Shown here: positions 36,667 through 51,353 of the stretch, in pieces
Position numbering within the stretch: position 1 is the first letter of the stretch
Layout of the letters: every line of letters begins with the position of its first letter
Source of the DNA: Rubrivivax sp.
GTDB lineage: Bacteria; Pseudomonadota; Gammaproteobacteria; Burkholderiales; Burkholderiaceae_C
Direction: 5' to 3'
NCBI GenBank assembly: GCA_016789955.1
Contig: JAEUPB010000094.1
Span: forward strand, 33,262-97,261
DNA: 64,000 nt
Position numbers and translations under genes: made by a program
Notes under the pieces: generated by a model
What the model was told of the DNA's origin: nothing
The model's database searches: none
Seen by the model: the letters and a program-made list of their open reading frames with translations, nothing else

Positions 36667-39045
36667 GTGCCCCGCAGCAGCACCCCAGCCCCCGGCGACA
36701 GCCAGCGCCTGATCCTCTCGCCCGCGCTGGCCGATGCGCCGGTGCTCGACCTGCTGTGCTCGCAGTTCGTGCTGACGCTGACGCTGCGCCAGCCCGGCCG
36801 CTTCAACCTGCGGCGCGACTGGAACAGCCTGCTCGCACTGGTCGGCCGCCATCTGGTGTGGCCGGCGCCGGTGCTGGCGCGCGTGCGCGCGTTCCTGGCC
36901 CAGCGCTGCAAGGGCAACACGCTGTGGCGCGGCCACGAGTCGCTGGCCGACGAGGCCTTCGTTGCGCGCCACGGCCCCTGGCGCGGGCCGTACGAGGAAG
37001 GCACGCTCTTCTTCTACATCGACGAGTACATCAAGGATTCGCCGAAGGACCTGCTCACCGTGCTCGGCGCCAGCTGCGAGTGGATCGCACGCCGGCTGAA
37101 GAAGGAGCACACCCTCGTCGAGAAGAACATCGACGCGCTGGCCGGCCTCTTGCAGCTCAACCCGGCCGAGCGCGCGCTGCTGCTGTACGGAACCCTGGCG
37201 CGCTACCAGCGCGACCTGCGCGGCCTGCTGGTCGAGTTCAAGGTGAGCAACGCGCACGAAGCCTACGCGGCACTGGCCGCGGTGGCCGGCGTCGAGGCCA
37301 GCGAGGTGGCCGAGGCGCTGCGCGCCGGCTCGCGCCTGGAACGCATCGGCATGGTCGAGAACCTCATCTCCGAGCAGAACATCACCGACCTCGCCGACCT
37401 GATGAAGGTCAGCGAGCAGCTGCCGCCGGTGCTGATGCGCGAGTACCGTGCGCCGGGCGAGTTGATGGCGGTGTTCACGCGGCCGGCGGTGAAAAGCGAG
37501 CTGACGCCGGCCGACTTCTCGTTCGTCGAGGAAGACGCCGGCATGCTGACGGCGCTGCTGAAGAACGCCACGTCGCGCAAGGAGCCCGGCGTCAACGTGC
37601 TGCTGTACGGGCCGCCGGGCACCGGCAAGACGGAATTGGCGCGCGTGTGCGCCGCCGCCGCCGGCCTGGAGCTCTACGAGGTCGAGTACGCCGACCGCGA
37701 CGGCAACAGCCTTTCCGGCCGCGACCGCTACCGCAGCCTGCAGATCAGCCAGGTGTTCCTCAAGGGCAGCGACAAGGTGGCGCTGCTGTTCGACGAGGTC
37801 GAGGACGTGTTCCCGCCCATCAGCAGCGAGGCAGCGCAACTGCTCGCGCGGCTCGACAGCTCCGACGCGCCGGCGTCGGGCAGCGTCAGCGGCAAGGCCT
37901 GGGTCAACCAGATCCTCGAGACCAACCCGGTACCGGTGATCTGGGTGACCAACCGCATCGAGCAGATCGACCCCGCCTTCCGCCGCCGCTTCCAGTACCA
38001 CCTGCTGCTGAAGAGCCCGCCGCCCGGGGCGCGCGAAGGGCTGGTGCGGCGGGCGCTGGCCGGTTCCGGTGTCGGCGAAGGCTTCGCCGAGAAGCTTGCC
38101 GAGCGGCGTTCGCTGACACCGGCGCAGATCCGCACCGCGGTGCGCTTCGCGCGCCTGGCACAGCCGGCGGCCGGCGACGCCGGCACCGACGCCGCCGCTT
38201 CGATGGAGTCGCTCATTCAGCGCCAGCTCGCCAACGCCGACAAGGCGCTCGGCGGCACCGCGGCCGAACGCGGGGCGCGGCCGGTGGTGACGAGCTACGA
38301 CCTGACGCTGCTCAACGTCGAGACGCGATTCGAGGTGCCGCGCATCATCGAGGCGCTGGCGCGGCGCGGGCACGGCACGCTGTGCTTCCACGGCCAGCCC
38401 GGCACCGGCAAGACGGCGCTGGCCGAGCACATCGCCCAGGCCCTCGGGCGGCCGCTGATGATCCGCCAGACCAGCGACATCGCCAGCAAGTACGTCGGCG
38501 AGACCGAGCAGAACATGGCCCGCATGTTCGAGGAGGCCGGCACGGAGAACGCGGTGCTGCTGCTCGACGAGGCCGACAGCTTCCTGCGCAGCCGCCGCCT
38601 GGCCGAGCGCCACTACGAGGTGAGCGAGGTCAACGAGATGCTGCAGGGCATGGAGCGCTTTGCCGGCATCTTCGTGTGCACGACCAACCTCTTCGAAGAC
38701 CTGGACGAGGCGGCACTTCGCCGCTTCACGTTCAAGATCCGCTTCCATCCGCTGCTGCCCGAGCAGCGGCAGCGCATGTTCGTCGCCGAGGCGCTCGGCG
38801 GCGACGCGAAGCTTCTCAGCGCCGAGCAGCGGCAGCGGCTGGCGGCGCTGGACGTGCTGGTGCCGGGCGACTTCGCCGCGGTGCGGCGGCAGGTGGAAAT
38901 CCTCGGCGTGCCGTTCGAGCCCGACGAGTTCCTGAGCCAGCTCGAAAGCGAACATCGCGTCAAGCCCGAGGTGCGGCAGCGGCGCGGCATCGGCTTCGGC
39001 GCCGGCGGGCCCGCCGGCTCTGGCGGACCGGCCAAGCGCGGCTGA
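36667..39045 (+). CDS. tandem AAA ATPase
   Basis: Protein of 792 residues starting at GTG 36667. About 300 residues of unrecognised, mostly helical N-terminal sequence precede two AAA modules. Module 1 has Walker A GPPGTGKT (315-322) and Walker B LLFDEVEDVF (D376). Module 2 has Walker A GQPGTGKT (576-583) and Walker B LLLDEADSF (D634), then VCTTNLFEDLDEAALRRF with the sensor and arginine residues. The second module resembles Cdc48/katanin-type ATPases. The Gly-rich tail (GAGGPAGSGGPAKRG) is flexible. It stands alone; the substrate is unknown, with protein remodelling the most likely role. Confidence 0.85.
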   Translation: MPRSSTPAPGDSQRLILSPALADAPVLDLLCSQFVLTLTLRQPGRFNLRRDWNSLLALVGRHLVWPAPVLARVRAFLAQRCKGNTLWRGHESLADEAFVARHGPWRGPYEEGTLFFYIDEYIKDSPKDLLTVLGASCEWIARRLKKEHTLVEKNIDALAGLLQLNPAERALLLYGTLARYQRDLRGLLVEFKVSNAHEAYAALAAVAGVEASEVAEALRAGSRLERIGMVENLISEQNITDLADLMKVSEQLPPVLMREYRAPGELMAVFTRPAVKSELTPADFSFVEEDAGMLTALLKNATSRKEPGVNVLLYGPPGTGKTELARVCAAAAGLELYEVEYADRDGNSLSGRDRYRSLQISQVFLKGSDKVALLFDEVEDVFPPISSEAAQLLARLDSSDAPASGSVSGKAWVNQILETNPVPVIWVTNRIEQIDPAFRRRFQYHLLLKSPPPGAREGLVRRALAGSGVGEGFAEKLAERRSLTPAQIRTAVRFARLAQPAAGDAGTDAAASMESLIQRQLANADKALGGTAAERGARPVVTSYDLTLLNVETRFEVPRIIEALARRGHGTLCFHGQPGTGKTALAEHIAQALGRPLMIRQTSDIASKYVGETEQNMARMFEEAGTENAVLLLDEADSFLRSRRLAERHYEVSEVNEMLQGMERFAGIFVCTTNLFEDLDEAALRRFTFKIRFHPLLPEQRQRMFVAEALGGDAKLLSAEQRQRLAALDVLVPGDFAAVRRQVEILGVPFEPDEFLSQLESEHRVKPEVRQRRGIGFGAGGPAGSGGPAKRG

Positions 39046-39096
39046 CGGCCCGAGGCGGCGCGCCGTCCTCGCGCGGCAAGGGCCCTTTCGGCGTCC

Positions 39097-39120
39097 CTTT
39101 TCGGCGGCGACCGCGAAAAG
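39097..39120. other. bulged hairpin after the AAA ATPase gene
   Basis: CTTTTC pairs with GAAAAG around an inner GCGG-CGA-CCGC stem with one bulged G. It lies 52 bases past the ATPase stop and 80 bases before the GGDEF-EAL start. No T-run follows, so a simple Rho-independent terminator is not proven. Confidence 0.35.
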
Positions 39121-39200
39121 TTCAACGCCGCGGCCGCGCCGGGGCGCGCTGCGCGTGAACTCGGTCGCAGCGCCTCAACCCGCCGCTCGGTCGGACCGAT

Positions 39201-40763
39201 ATGCCTCCCATGCAGGCGCTTCCCGAGTTTGCCCAATCGCTGGCCACGCGGCTCCTGGAAGCCGGTCCGGGCTGGATGCTGCTGGTTCTGCTCGGCCTGG
39301 TCACGCTGGCTGCCGGGCTGGGCGTTGCCGGCAGCGTGCTCGTGATCCGGCTGCGAGCGGCTCGCCGCCGTGCTCGCCGCGCCGCCGGCAGCGCGGAGGG
39401 TATGCGTGACCGGCTGACGGGCCTGGCACTGCGCCCTGCCTTCGAGTCCGCGCTCGAGGAAGCGGTGTGGGAGGCGGAGAACAAGGGCGGCGCCCCGGTG
39501 GCCGTTCTCCACGTCGCCCTGGACGACCTGCGCGGCATCAACGACGGCTTCGGCCAGAGCGCCGGCGACGGCTTGCTCGTGCAGGCGGCGCGCCGCCTGG
39601 CGCAGCTCCCGGCCATTGCCGAAGGGGGCCGGCCCGGCCTGCCGAACCTGGCCCGCCTGGGCGGCGAGGAATTCGCCGTGCGGCTGACCGCGGACGAGGC
39701 AGCGGCCGGAGCGGTGGCCGCGCAGGTGTGCGCCGCGCTGGCGCGGCCGTTCGAGGTCGAAGGCCAGTCGATGGGCGTCACGGCCTCGGTGGGGGTGGCT
39801 TGCTACCCCGCGCATGGCGCCTGGTCGCGGCTGCTGCCCCATGCCGGCGCCGCGATGCGGCACGTGCGCGGCGCCGGCGGCAACAGCCACGCCCTCTACG
39901 CGCCGGCGATGGCGGTGGACCTGCGCGAACAGGCGCTGCTGGTGCAGGACCTGCGCATGGCGGTGGAACGCAACGAACTGAAGCTGCTGTACCAGCCGAA
40001 GATCGATTCCGCGAGCCTGCAGATCACGGCCGCCGAGGCGCTGCTGCGCTGGGAGCACCCGGTGCGAGGCGTGGTGCCACCGGCGCTGTTCGTCCCGCTG
40101 GCCGAGCGGCACGGCCTGATCGGCCCGATCGGCGACTGGGTCGTCGCCGAAGCGTGCCGGCAGGCCGCCGCGTGGCGCGAACGGGGCTTGCGCATGCGCA
40201 TCGCCATCAACATCTCGGGCCACCAGCTGCGGCACGACCGCTTCGTCGCCCAGCTCGAGGAGCAGGCGCGCGCGCACAACATCCCGCCCTCGCGGCTGAC
40301 CTGCGAGATCACCGAATCGGTGGCGATGGAGGACACGGCGCAGACGCGCATCGCCTTCCAGCGCCTGCGCCGCGCCGGCTTCCACGTCTCGATCGACGAC
40401 TTCGGCACCGGCCACTCGAGCCTGGCGGTGCTGCGGCGGCTGCCGGCGGCCGAGCTGAAGGTCGACCGCAGCTTCATCGTCGACCTCGCGGCCTCGGAGT
40501 CGGCGCGTTCGATCGTCGAGGCGGTGATGACGGTGGCGCGCACGCTCGGCCTGCGCGTCGTCGCCGAGGGCGTGGAAACCGAAGCCCAGCGTGACATCCT
40601 GGTCCGAATGGGCTGCGACGAGCTGCAAGGCTACCTGTTCGCGCGCCCGATGAGTGCCGTGGCGCTGGCCTTGTGGGCCGAGGGCGAGCCCGGCCACAGC
40701 TGCGGTACGGCCTTCCGACCGTCATTGTTCGACGCCACGAGCCCGGCACCGATGCTGCACTGA
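39201..40763 (+). CDS. GGDEF-EAL cyclic-di-GMP enzyme
   Basis: Protein of 520 residues. One N-terminal membrane segment (about 25-48) is followed by a GGDEF domain with an active-type GGEEF motif (LGGEEFAVRL). An EAL domain carries AEALLRW, the glutamate of CEITESVAMED, DDFGTGHSSLAVL and VVAEGVETEAQ. Both catalytic signatures look intact, so the protein could make or degrade cyclic di-GMP. The I-site RxxD is not obvious. No input domain other than the membrane segment is present. The following membrane protein, 64 bases downstream, may be its sensory partner (inference). Confidence 0.92.
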   Translation: MPPMQALPEFAQSLATRLLEAGPGWMLLVLLGLVTLAAGLGVAGSVLVIRLRAARRRARRAAGSAEGMRDRLTGLALRPAFESALEEAVWEAENKGGAPVAVLHVALDDLRGINDGFGQSAGDGLLVQAARRLAQLPAIAEGGRPGLPNLARLGGEEFAVRLTADEAAAGAVAAQVCAALARPFEVEGQSMGVTASVGVACYPAHGAWSRLLPHAGAAMRHVRGAGGNSHALYAPAMAVDLREQALLVQDLRMAVERNELKLLYQPKIDSASLQITAAEALLRWEHPVRGVVPPALFVPLAERHGLIGPIGDWVVAEACRQAAAWRERGLRMRIAINISGHQLRHDRFVAQLEEQARAHNIPPSRLTCEITESVAMEDTAQTRIAFQRLRRAGFHVSIDDFGTGHSSLAVLRRLPAAELKVDRSFIVDLAASESARSIVEAVMTVARTLGLRVVAEGVETEAQRDILVRMGCDELQGYLFARPMSAVALALWAEGEPGHSCGTAFRPSLFDATSPAPMLH

Positions 40764-40827
40764 GGCGCGGCAATGCGATGATGCGGGTCGGCCCGGGCCC
40801 GCACCGGGCCGTTGCTGCACCGCCCGC

Positions 40828-41922
40828 ATGTCGTCCCTGCAGTCCTCCGTCGAATCGTCGCTCCTGATGTGGGCGCTGTCGGCCCTCATCGTCGGCATGG
40901 GCGCGCACGTGCTGCTCGGCTGGATGCGGCAGGCGCAGGAGGAGCTCGAGTGGGACTTCGGCCGCGTGCGGCAGGTGGCCCTGGGCGGCACCGCGTTCGG
41001 AACCGCGCTGTCGGTGGCCATTCCGCTGGGGTTGGCCGGCGAAGCGCTCGGTTTTCCGCTCGGCTACAACGCCGCCTACGCCGCCGGCCTCTTGTTCGGC
41101 GCCATCGCCGTCGTCGCCCTGCTGGCACTGGTGCCGGTGTGGCGCGAGGAAGCGGTCTCGGCCGCCGGTGCCGGCGTGCTGGTGGGCCTGGCGATCACCG
41201 GCTTGCAGGTGGGCTGGATGATCGCAGTGGGGTTCCGCCCCGGTGTGGAGTGGCAGACGGCGTTCATCGCCGCCGCGGCGCTGGTGTCCGCCGCCGGCAC
41301 CGGCACCGCGATGGCCATCGCCTTTCCCTACGGCGAACGGGCGCGCAGCTACAGCTACTCGTGGCGGGTGGCCGCTGCGGGGCTGATCGCGCTGAGCTTC
41401 CTGGCCGGCTTCGCGCTCGTCGTCTATGCCGCGGACCTGCCGACGCAGATCGGCTCGGTCTACCGGCACGAGCTGCCGGGCGGCGCCATTTCGCTGATCG
41501 GCGGCGGCCTGCTGCCCATCGTGCTGCTGCTGCTGGTGATGGACCTGGAGACGCGCCGCCGCCAGCGCCGCCGCCAGTGGCGCCAGCGTCGCCGCGGCGA
41601 GCCGGCGGCTTCCACCTATGGCGGCGACTCGATGATGCCGGGGACGGAGTTGCAGCCGCCGCGCTACCGCGCGCGCGCTGCGGCCGTGCCGGCGCCGCCA
41701 TCGGCGCCCGTGCCGGGAGCCGCCTCGGCACCGGCGCTGGCGCCGCTTTCTGCGCCCGCGCCGGCGCCGCTTGCCGCGTCCACGTCGGCGCCGCTTGCCG
41801 CGCCCGCGCCCGCGCCGCTTGCTACGTCCACGTCGGCGCCTGCGCCAGCCCCGCTGCCCGAGCCGGCCGCCCCGCCCCATTCACCGCCAGCGCCCGACGC
41901 CGAACAGGCGCCCGTGCCTTGA
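40828..41922 (+). CDS. seven-helix membrane protein with Ala/Pro-rich tail
   Basis: Protein of 364 residues. Seven membrane segments lie within residues 10-245, then a basic stretch ([17 protein letters not shown]) and a long Ala/Pro/Ser-rich cytoplasmic tail. Helix contexts such as [11 protein letters not shown] recall MHYT sensor domains, but the Met-His-Tyr-Thr ligands are not conserved, so this is only topological similarity. The tail contains an internal 48-bp DNA repeat. It follows the GGDEF-EAL gene by 64 bases and may act with it. No family confidently recognised. Confidence 0.7.
   Translation: MSSLQSSVESSLLMWALSALIVGMGAHVLLGWMRQAQEELEWDFGRVRQVALGGTAFGTALSVAIPLGLAGEALGFPLGYNAAYAAGLLFGAIAVVALLALVPVWREEAVSAAGAGVLVGLAITGLQVGWMIAVGFRPGVEWQTAFIAAAALVSAAGTGTAMAIAFPYGERARSYSYSWRVAAAGLIALSFLAGFALVVYAADLPTQIGSVYRHELPGGAISLIGGGLLPIVLLLLVMDLETRRRQRRRQWRQRRRGEPAASTYGGDSMMPGTELQPPRYRARAAAVPAPPSAPVPGAASAPALAPLSAPAPAPLAASTSAPLAAPAPAPLATSTSAPAPAPLPEPAAPPHSPPAPDAEQAPVP
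41752..41847 (+). repeat. two tandem 48-bp coding repeats
   Basis: Units 41752-41799 and 41800-41847 both start GCGCCCGCG and contain CACGTCGGCG near their ends. They encode [16 protein letters not shown]-like tail segments of the preceding membrane protein. In-frame slippage could change tail length. Confidence 0.7.
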
Positions 41923-41956
41923 TGACCCACCGCGCGCGGGTCGCGCAACGTTCGAG

Positions 41957-43030
41957 ATGAGCCCTGCTGCCCCCGTTCCCGCAACCGCCGCGGCGTACAC
42001 GCGCGGCGCCGCGCTGCCCGCCTTGCTGGCCCGGCGCATCCTCGTCCTCGACGGCGCGATGGGCACGATGCTGCAGCGGCACCGCTTGTCCGAGGCCGCT
42101 TTCCGCGGCGAGCGCTTCCGCGACCACCCGAGGGACCTCAAGGGCAACAACGACCTGCTGGTGCTGACGCAGCCCGATGTCGTGCTCGGCATCCACGAGC
42201 AGTACCTCGACGCCGGTGCCGACATCATCTCGACCGATACCTTCGGCGCCACGTCGATCGCCCAGGAGGATTACGGCCTGGCGCCGCTGGCGCGCGAGAT
42301 GAACCGCGCCGCGGCGCAGCTCGCGCGCCAAGCGGCCGACCGCCGCAGCACGCCGGACAAGCCGCGCTTCGTCGCCGGCGCGCTGGGGCCGACGCCGAAG
42401 ACGGCCAGCATCAGCCCCGACGTCAACGACCCCGGTGCGCGCAACGTCAGCTTCGACCAGCTTCGCGATGCCTACCGCGAGCAGGCCGAAGGGCTGCTCG
42501 AAGGCGGCTGCGACCTCTTCCTCGTCGAGACGATCTTCGACACGCTCAACGCGAAGGCGGCGATCTTCGCCCTCGACGAGCTGATGGAGCAGTGCGGCGA
42601 GCGCGTGCCGGTGATCATCAGCGGCACCGTCACCGACGCCTCCGGGCGCATCCTGTCGGGGCAGACGGTGCAGGCCTTCTGGCACTCGGTGCGGCACGCG
42701 CGGCCGCTGGCCGTGGGCCTGAACTGCGCGCTGGGCGCAGCGGTGATGCGGCCGTACATCGAGGAGCTGTCGAAGGTGGCCGCAGACACCTTCGTGAGCT
42801 GCTACCCGAACGCGGGCCTGCCCAACCCGATGAGCGAGACGGGTTTCGACGAGACGCCGGAAGTGACCGGCACGCTGCTGGAGGACTTCGCCAAGAGCGG
42901 CTTCCTCAACATCGCCGGCGGCTGCTGCGGTACCACGCCCGAGCACATCGCGCAGATCGCGCGGCGGCTGAAGGACTACCGGCCGCGGTCGCGGCAGGAC
43001 CCGCTGTTCGCGCCGTTGCTGGCGGCCTGA
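41957..43030 (+). CDS. metH: methionine synthase homocysteine-binding half (MetH N-terminal)
   Basis: Protein of 357 residues covering only the homocysteine methyltransferase domain of cobalamin-dependent methionine synthase. [16 protein letters not shown] opens the barrel, [19 protein letters not shown] is conserved, and zinc ligands appear in LNCALG and [10 protein letters not shown]. The folate, cobalamin and activation domains are missing. Several Burkholderiales split metH into two genes, so this is likely natural and not a truncation. The second half is not found downstream, because kup is convergent there, nor elsewhere in the window. ATG 41957 gives a normal N-terminus. Confidence 0.9.
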   Translation: MSPAAPVPATAAAYTRGAALPALLARRILVLDGAMGTMLQRHRLSEAAFRGERFRDHPRDLKGNNDLLVLTQPDVVLGIHEQYLDAGADIISTDTFGATSIAQEDYGLAPLAREMNRAAAQLARQAADRRSTPDKPRFVAGALGPTPKTASISPDVNDPGARNVSFDQLRDAYREQAEGLLEGGCDLFLVETIFDTLNAKAAIFALDELMEQCGERVPVIISGTVTDASGRILSGQTVQAFWHSVRHARPLAVGLNCALGAAVMRPYIEELSKVAADTFVSCYPNAGLPNPMSETGFDETPEVTGTLLEDFAKSGFLNIAGGCCGTTPEHIAQIARRLKDYRPRSRQDPLFAPLLAA

Positions 43031-43053
43031 GGCCGCCGCTCGGGTCTCGACGC

Positions 43054-44952
<1,899 letters not shown>

Positions 44953-45061
44953 GGCGCGTGCGCGGCGTGGCCGCTGGGCAGGCCGGGCTTCGCGGGGAGG
45001 CGCCATGCCATGCGGCCCGGCCCGGGCGTGCCGCCCGGCGGGCCGGCTCCTCCCGCGAGCT

Positions 45062-46357
45062 TCAGGCTTCTTCGAGTTCGGTGGTGGCCGGGTCGGTGGC
45101 TTCGAGTTCGTAGGCCGCGCCCAGCATCGCCAGGCGGCCGATCACGCCGTACATGTAGAAGCGGTTGGGCGCACTCGCACCCGGCTTGGCGCCGCGACGG
45201 GGCAGCTGGTGACTCTCGGCGAAGGCCAGCGGCACGAACCGCGAGCCCGGGGCGTCCAGGCTCTCGTCGATGCCGCGCGCCGCGTGCACACGGTAGAAGC
45301 CGCCGATCACGTAGCGATCGATCATGTAGACCACCGGCTCGGCCACCGCGTCGTGGATGCGTTCGTAGGTGGGCACGCCTTCCTGCACGATCACATCGTG
45401 GCGGCCGGCGGGCAAGCTGCGCGCCAGGCGCGCACGCCGCTCGGGGTCGTCGAGGTCCTTGGCGTCGCGCACGGTGAGCACGTCGGTGCCGCCGGGGCCG
45501 TCGGACTTGACGACGACGAACGGCCGGTCGGCGATGCCGTACTCCTTGTGCTTGCGGCGGATCTTGGCCAGCAGCGCGTCGGCGTGCGTGCGCACGCACT
45601 CGATGCCGGCTTCGGTGGCCGCGTCGACCTCGCCGCAGGGCGCGTGCATCGTGTACAGCAGCCACGGGTCCATGCCCAGCAGCTTGGCGAAGCGCTTGGC
45701 CACCTCTTCGTAGCTGTGGCAATGGGCCGACTTGCGCCTGAGCGCCGCGCTGGCATGCAGCGGCGGCAGCAGATACTGCTCGTGCAGGTCTTCCAGCAGC
45801 CCGGGCACGCCGGCCACGAGGTCGTCGTTGAGCAGGATCGTGCAGGGGTCGAAGTCGCGCAGGCCCAGGCGGCGGCCGCTGCGCACCAGCGGCTCCAGCA
45901 GCAGTTCGCCGCCCTCGGGCGGCGCCAGCGGCCGCGGCGCTTCGAGCCCGCGCGCCAGGCTGCCCAGGCGCACGTTGAGGCCGGCCATCGTGAACACCTC
46001 GACCAGCCGCTGCAGATGCGTCAGGTAGAACGGGTTGCCTTCCAGCGCCTGCGGCCCCGGCACGAGCAGCAAGTTCTTCGCCTCGGGGCAGATCTTCTCG
46101 ATCGCCGCCATCGCCGCCTGAACCGCCAGGGGCAGCATCTGCGGCGTGAGGTGATTGAAGCCGCGCGGGAACAGCTCGGTGTCCACCGGCGCCAGCTTGT
46201 AGCCGGCGTTGCGCAGGTCCACCGAGGTGTAGAAGGCCGGCGTGTGCTCCATCCACTCGAGCCGGAACCAGCGCTCGATGGCCGGCATCGACTCCAGGAT
46301 GCGCGCTTCCAGCTCGTTGATCGGCCCGGTGAGGGCGGTGATCAGGTGCGGAACCAT
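45062..46357 (-). CDS. gshA: glutamate-cysteine ligase, proteobacterial gshA type
   Basis: Protein of 431 residues of the glutamate-cysteine ligase family typical of betaproteobacteria, unrelated in size to E. coli GshA. Landmarks are [70 protein letters not shown] and [13 protein letters not shown]. It makes gamma-glutamylcysteine, the first step of glutathione synthesis. The gene gshB, often its neighbour, is not present here. A G-rich element lies 49-109 bases upstream of the start. Confidence 0.9.
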   Translation of the reverse strand: MVPHLITALTGPINELEARILESMPAIERWFRLEWMEHTPAFYTSVDLRNAGYKLAPVDTELFPRGFNHLTPQMLPLAVQAAMAAIEKICPEAKNLLLVPGPQALEGNPFYLTHLQRLVEVFTMAGLNVRLGSLARGLEAPRPLAPPEGGELLLEPLVRSGRRLGLRDFDPCTILLNDDLVAGVPGLLEDLHEQYLLPPLHASAALRRKSAHCHSYEEVAKRFAKLLGMDPWLLYTMHAPCGEVDAATEAGIECVRTHADALLAKIRRKHKEYGIADRPFVVVKSDGPGGTDVLTVRDAKDLDDPERRARLARSLPAGRHDVIVQEGVPTYERIHDAVAEPVVYMIDRYVIGGFYRVHAARGIDESLDAPGSRFVPLAFAESHQLPRRGAKPGASAPNRFYMYGVIGRLAMLGAAYELEATDPATTELEEA

Positions 46358-46405
46358 GGTCGATTCTAGGCAGGCGGCGCTCCCGCGCCGCGTTGTCTTC
46401 GACCG

Positions 46406-46466
46406 CCCCCCTTGTGAAGCCGCCCCCCAAGCCAGCCCCGCCCCCGGCCACCCCCCGCCACCGCCC
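46406..46466 (-). other. G-quadruplex-prone run upstream of gshA
   Basis: Six C-tracts of 3-6 bases lie on the plus strand (46406-46411, 46423-46428, 46436-46439, 46441-46445, 46451-46456 and 46464-46466). The minus strand, the coding direction of gshA, thus has six G-tracts, most with loops of seven or fewer bases. The rest of the gap 46358-46638 shows no gene or other signal. Confidence 0.5.
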
Positions 46467-46638
46467 GCGAAAAACGGACCCGCACTGCTGCCGCCGCCGC
46501 AGCACAGCAGGCCCCCCGCCCCCAGCCCGCCAAGAAGACGCCTTGAGCGGCAGGCCCGGCGGCACCCCGTCGCCGCAGCGCGGCGGCGCCGAGCGCCGGG
46601 CATGATCCGCTCCAAGGCGCCCGCCGAACCGCGCACGC

Positions 46639-48186
46639 CTAGTTGTAGGCCGTCTCCCCGTGGGCCGTGATGTCCAGCCCCTCGCGCTCTTCGTCCTCGG
46701 CGACGCGCAGCCCGATCGTCAGATCGACCACCTTGTAGGCGATCAGCGCCACTGTCGCAGACCAGGCGATCGTCAGCCCCACCGCCTTGGCCTGGATCCA
46801 CAGCTGCGCGCCGATGCCGTTGCTCGACACCGTCGCCGTGACCCAGTCGCCCACCAGCCCCGGCCCGCCGAGGGCCTGGTTGTTGAAGACGCCGGTCAGC
46901 AGCGCACCGACGATGCCGCCGACGCCGTGCACGCCGAACACATCCAGCGAATCGTCCGCCCCGAGCATCTTCTTCAGCCCGTTCACGCCCCACAGGCAGG
47001 CGAAGCCGGCGATGCCGCCGATGACCAGCGCGCCGACGATGCCCACGTTGCCCGCCGCGGGCGTGATGGCCACCAGCCCGGCGACGGCACCGGAAGCCGC
47101 ACCCAGCATCGAGGCCTTGCCGCGCATCAGCGCTTCGCCGGCGCTCCAGGCCAGCACCGCCATCGCGGTGGCCGAGAAGGTGTTCAGGAAGGCGAGCGCG
47201 GCGCTGTTGCCGGCCTCGAGCGCCGAACCGGCGTTGAAGCCGAACCAGCCCACCCACAGCAAGGACGCGCCGACCATCGTCAGCGGCAGGCTGTGCGGCG
47301 TCAGCGCCTCCTTGCCGTAGCCCACGCGCTTGCCGACCAGCACCGCACCGACGAGGCCGGCCACCGCCGCGTTGATGTGCACCACGGTGCCGCCGGCGAA
47401 GTCGAGCGCGCCCCATTGCCAGATGAGGCCGGCCTTCTTCGTCTCGGTGGCGACATCGGCCACCGTCTTGAACGCGTCGGGGCCGGTCCAGAACCACACC
47501 ATGTGCGCGATCGGCGCGTAGGCGAAGGTGAACCACAGCACCATGAAGGCCAGGACGGCGCTGAACTTGATGCGTTCGGCGAAGGCGCCGACGATCAGGC
47601 AGCAGGTGATGGCCGCGAAGGTGGCCTGAAAGACCACGAAGACGATCTCCGGGATCACCACGCCCTTGCTGAACGTGGCGGCCATCGCGTAGTCGCCCTT
47701 CACCGGGTCGAACACGCCCTTCAGGAACAACCGGTCGAAGCCTCCGACGAAGGCGTTGCCCTCGGTGAAGGCGAGGCTGTAGCCGTACACGACCCACAGC
47801 ACCGCGATCAGCGAGAAGGTGACGAACACCTGCATCAGCACCGAGAGGATGTTCTTGCTGCGCACGAGGCCGCCGTAGAAGAGCGCCAGCCCCGGCACCG
47901 CCATCATCAGCACCAGCAGCGTCGACACGAGCATCCAGCTCACGTCGCCCTTGTTGGGCACCGGGGCCGGCGCGGCTGCCGACGCCGCGGGGGCCGGCGC
48001 GGCGGTCGTTGCGGAAGCGGTCGCTGCGGAGGCGGGCGCTGCGGCAGCAGCCGTTGCGGAAGCGGCAGCAGGCGCCGCGGCCGCGGCCGCCTCCGGTGCC
48101 GAAGCGGCGGCGGCCTGGGCCATCGCCTGCGGACCGGCACCCAACATCACCAGGCCGAGGGCCAGGATCGAAAGCAGTCTTTTCAT
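46639..48186 (-). CDS. amtB: ammonium transporter AmtB with long Ala-rich N-terminus
   Basis: Protein of 515 residues. A signal-like N-terminus is followed by about 70 residues of almost pure Ala/Pro/Ser/Thr. Eleven membrane segments of the Amt fold then begin at VSWMLVSTLLVLMMAVPGLALFYGG. Conserved signatures are FGGTVVHINAAVAGLVGA-like (about 255-275), FNAGSALEAGN and FGVHGVGGIVGALLTGVF, carrying the pore histidines. It conducts ammonium and is blocked by GlnK. Third gene of a torF-like/glnK/amtB operon, with 107 bases between glnK and its start. Confidence 0.95.
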   Translation of the reverse strand: MKRLLSILALGLVMLGAGPQAMAQAAAASAPEAAAAAAPAAASATAAAAAPASAATASATTAAPAPAASAAAPAPVPNKGDVSWMLVSTLLVLMMAVPGLALFYGGLVRSKNILSVLMQVFVTFSLIAVLWVVYGYSLAFTEGNAFVGGFDRLFLKGVFDPVKGDYAMAATFSKGVVIPEIVFVVFQATFAAITCCLIVGAFAERIKFSAVLAFMVLWFTFAYAPIAHMVWFWTGPDAFKTVADVATETKKAGLIWQWGALDFAGGTVVHINAAVAGLVGAVLVGKRVGYGKEALTPHSLPLTMVGASLLWVGWFGFNAGSALEAGNSAALAFLNTFSATAMAVLAWSAGEALMRGKASMLGAASGAVAGLVAITPAAGNVGIVGALVIGGIAGFACLWGVNGLKKMLGADDSLDVFGVHGVGGIVGALLTGVFNNQALGGPGLVGDWVTATVSSNGIGAQLWIQAKAVGLTIAWSATVALIAYKVVDLTIGLRVAEDEEREGLDITAHGETAYN

Positions 48187-48293
48187 GGTTCGTGTGTCTC
48201 GTGTGGGGAAGTCGTCGGCGCGCGCCGGGCCGCGTCAGGGCTTCGGTGCTTCAAGGCCTGGTGCGCGAGGCTGCCAGGCAAGGGAGCCTGCGG

Positions 48294-51353
<3,060 letters not shown>

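Noticed and set aside
46393-46605. Short plus-strand open frames in the gap before gshA
   Set aside because: They are Pro/Arg-rich products of the C-tract sequence, with no ribosome site or recognisable domain.
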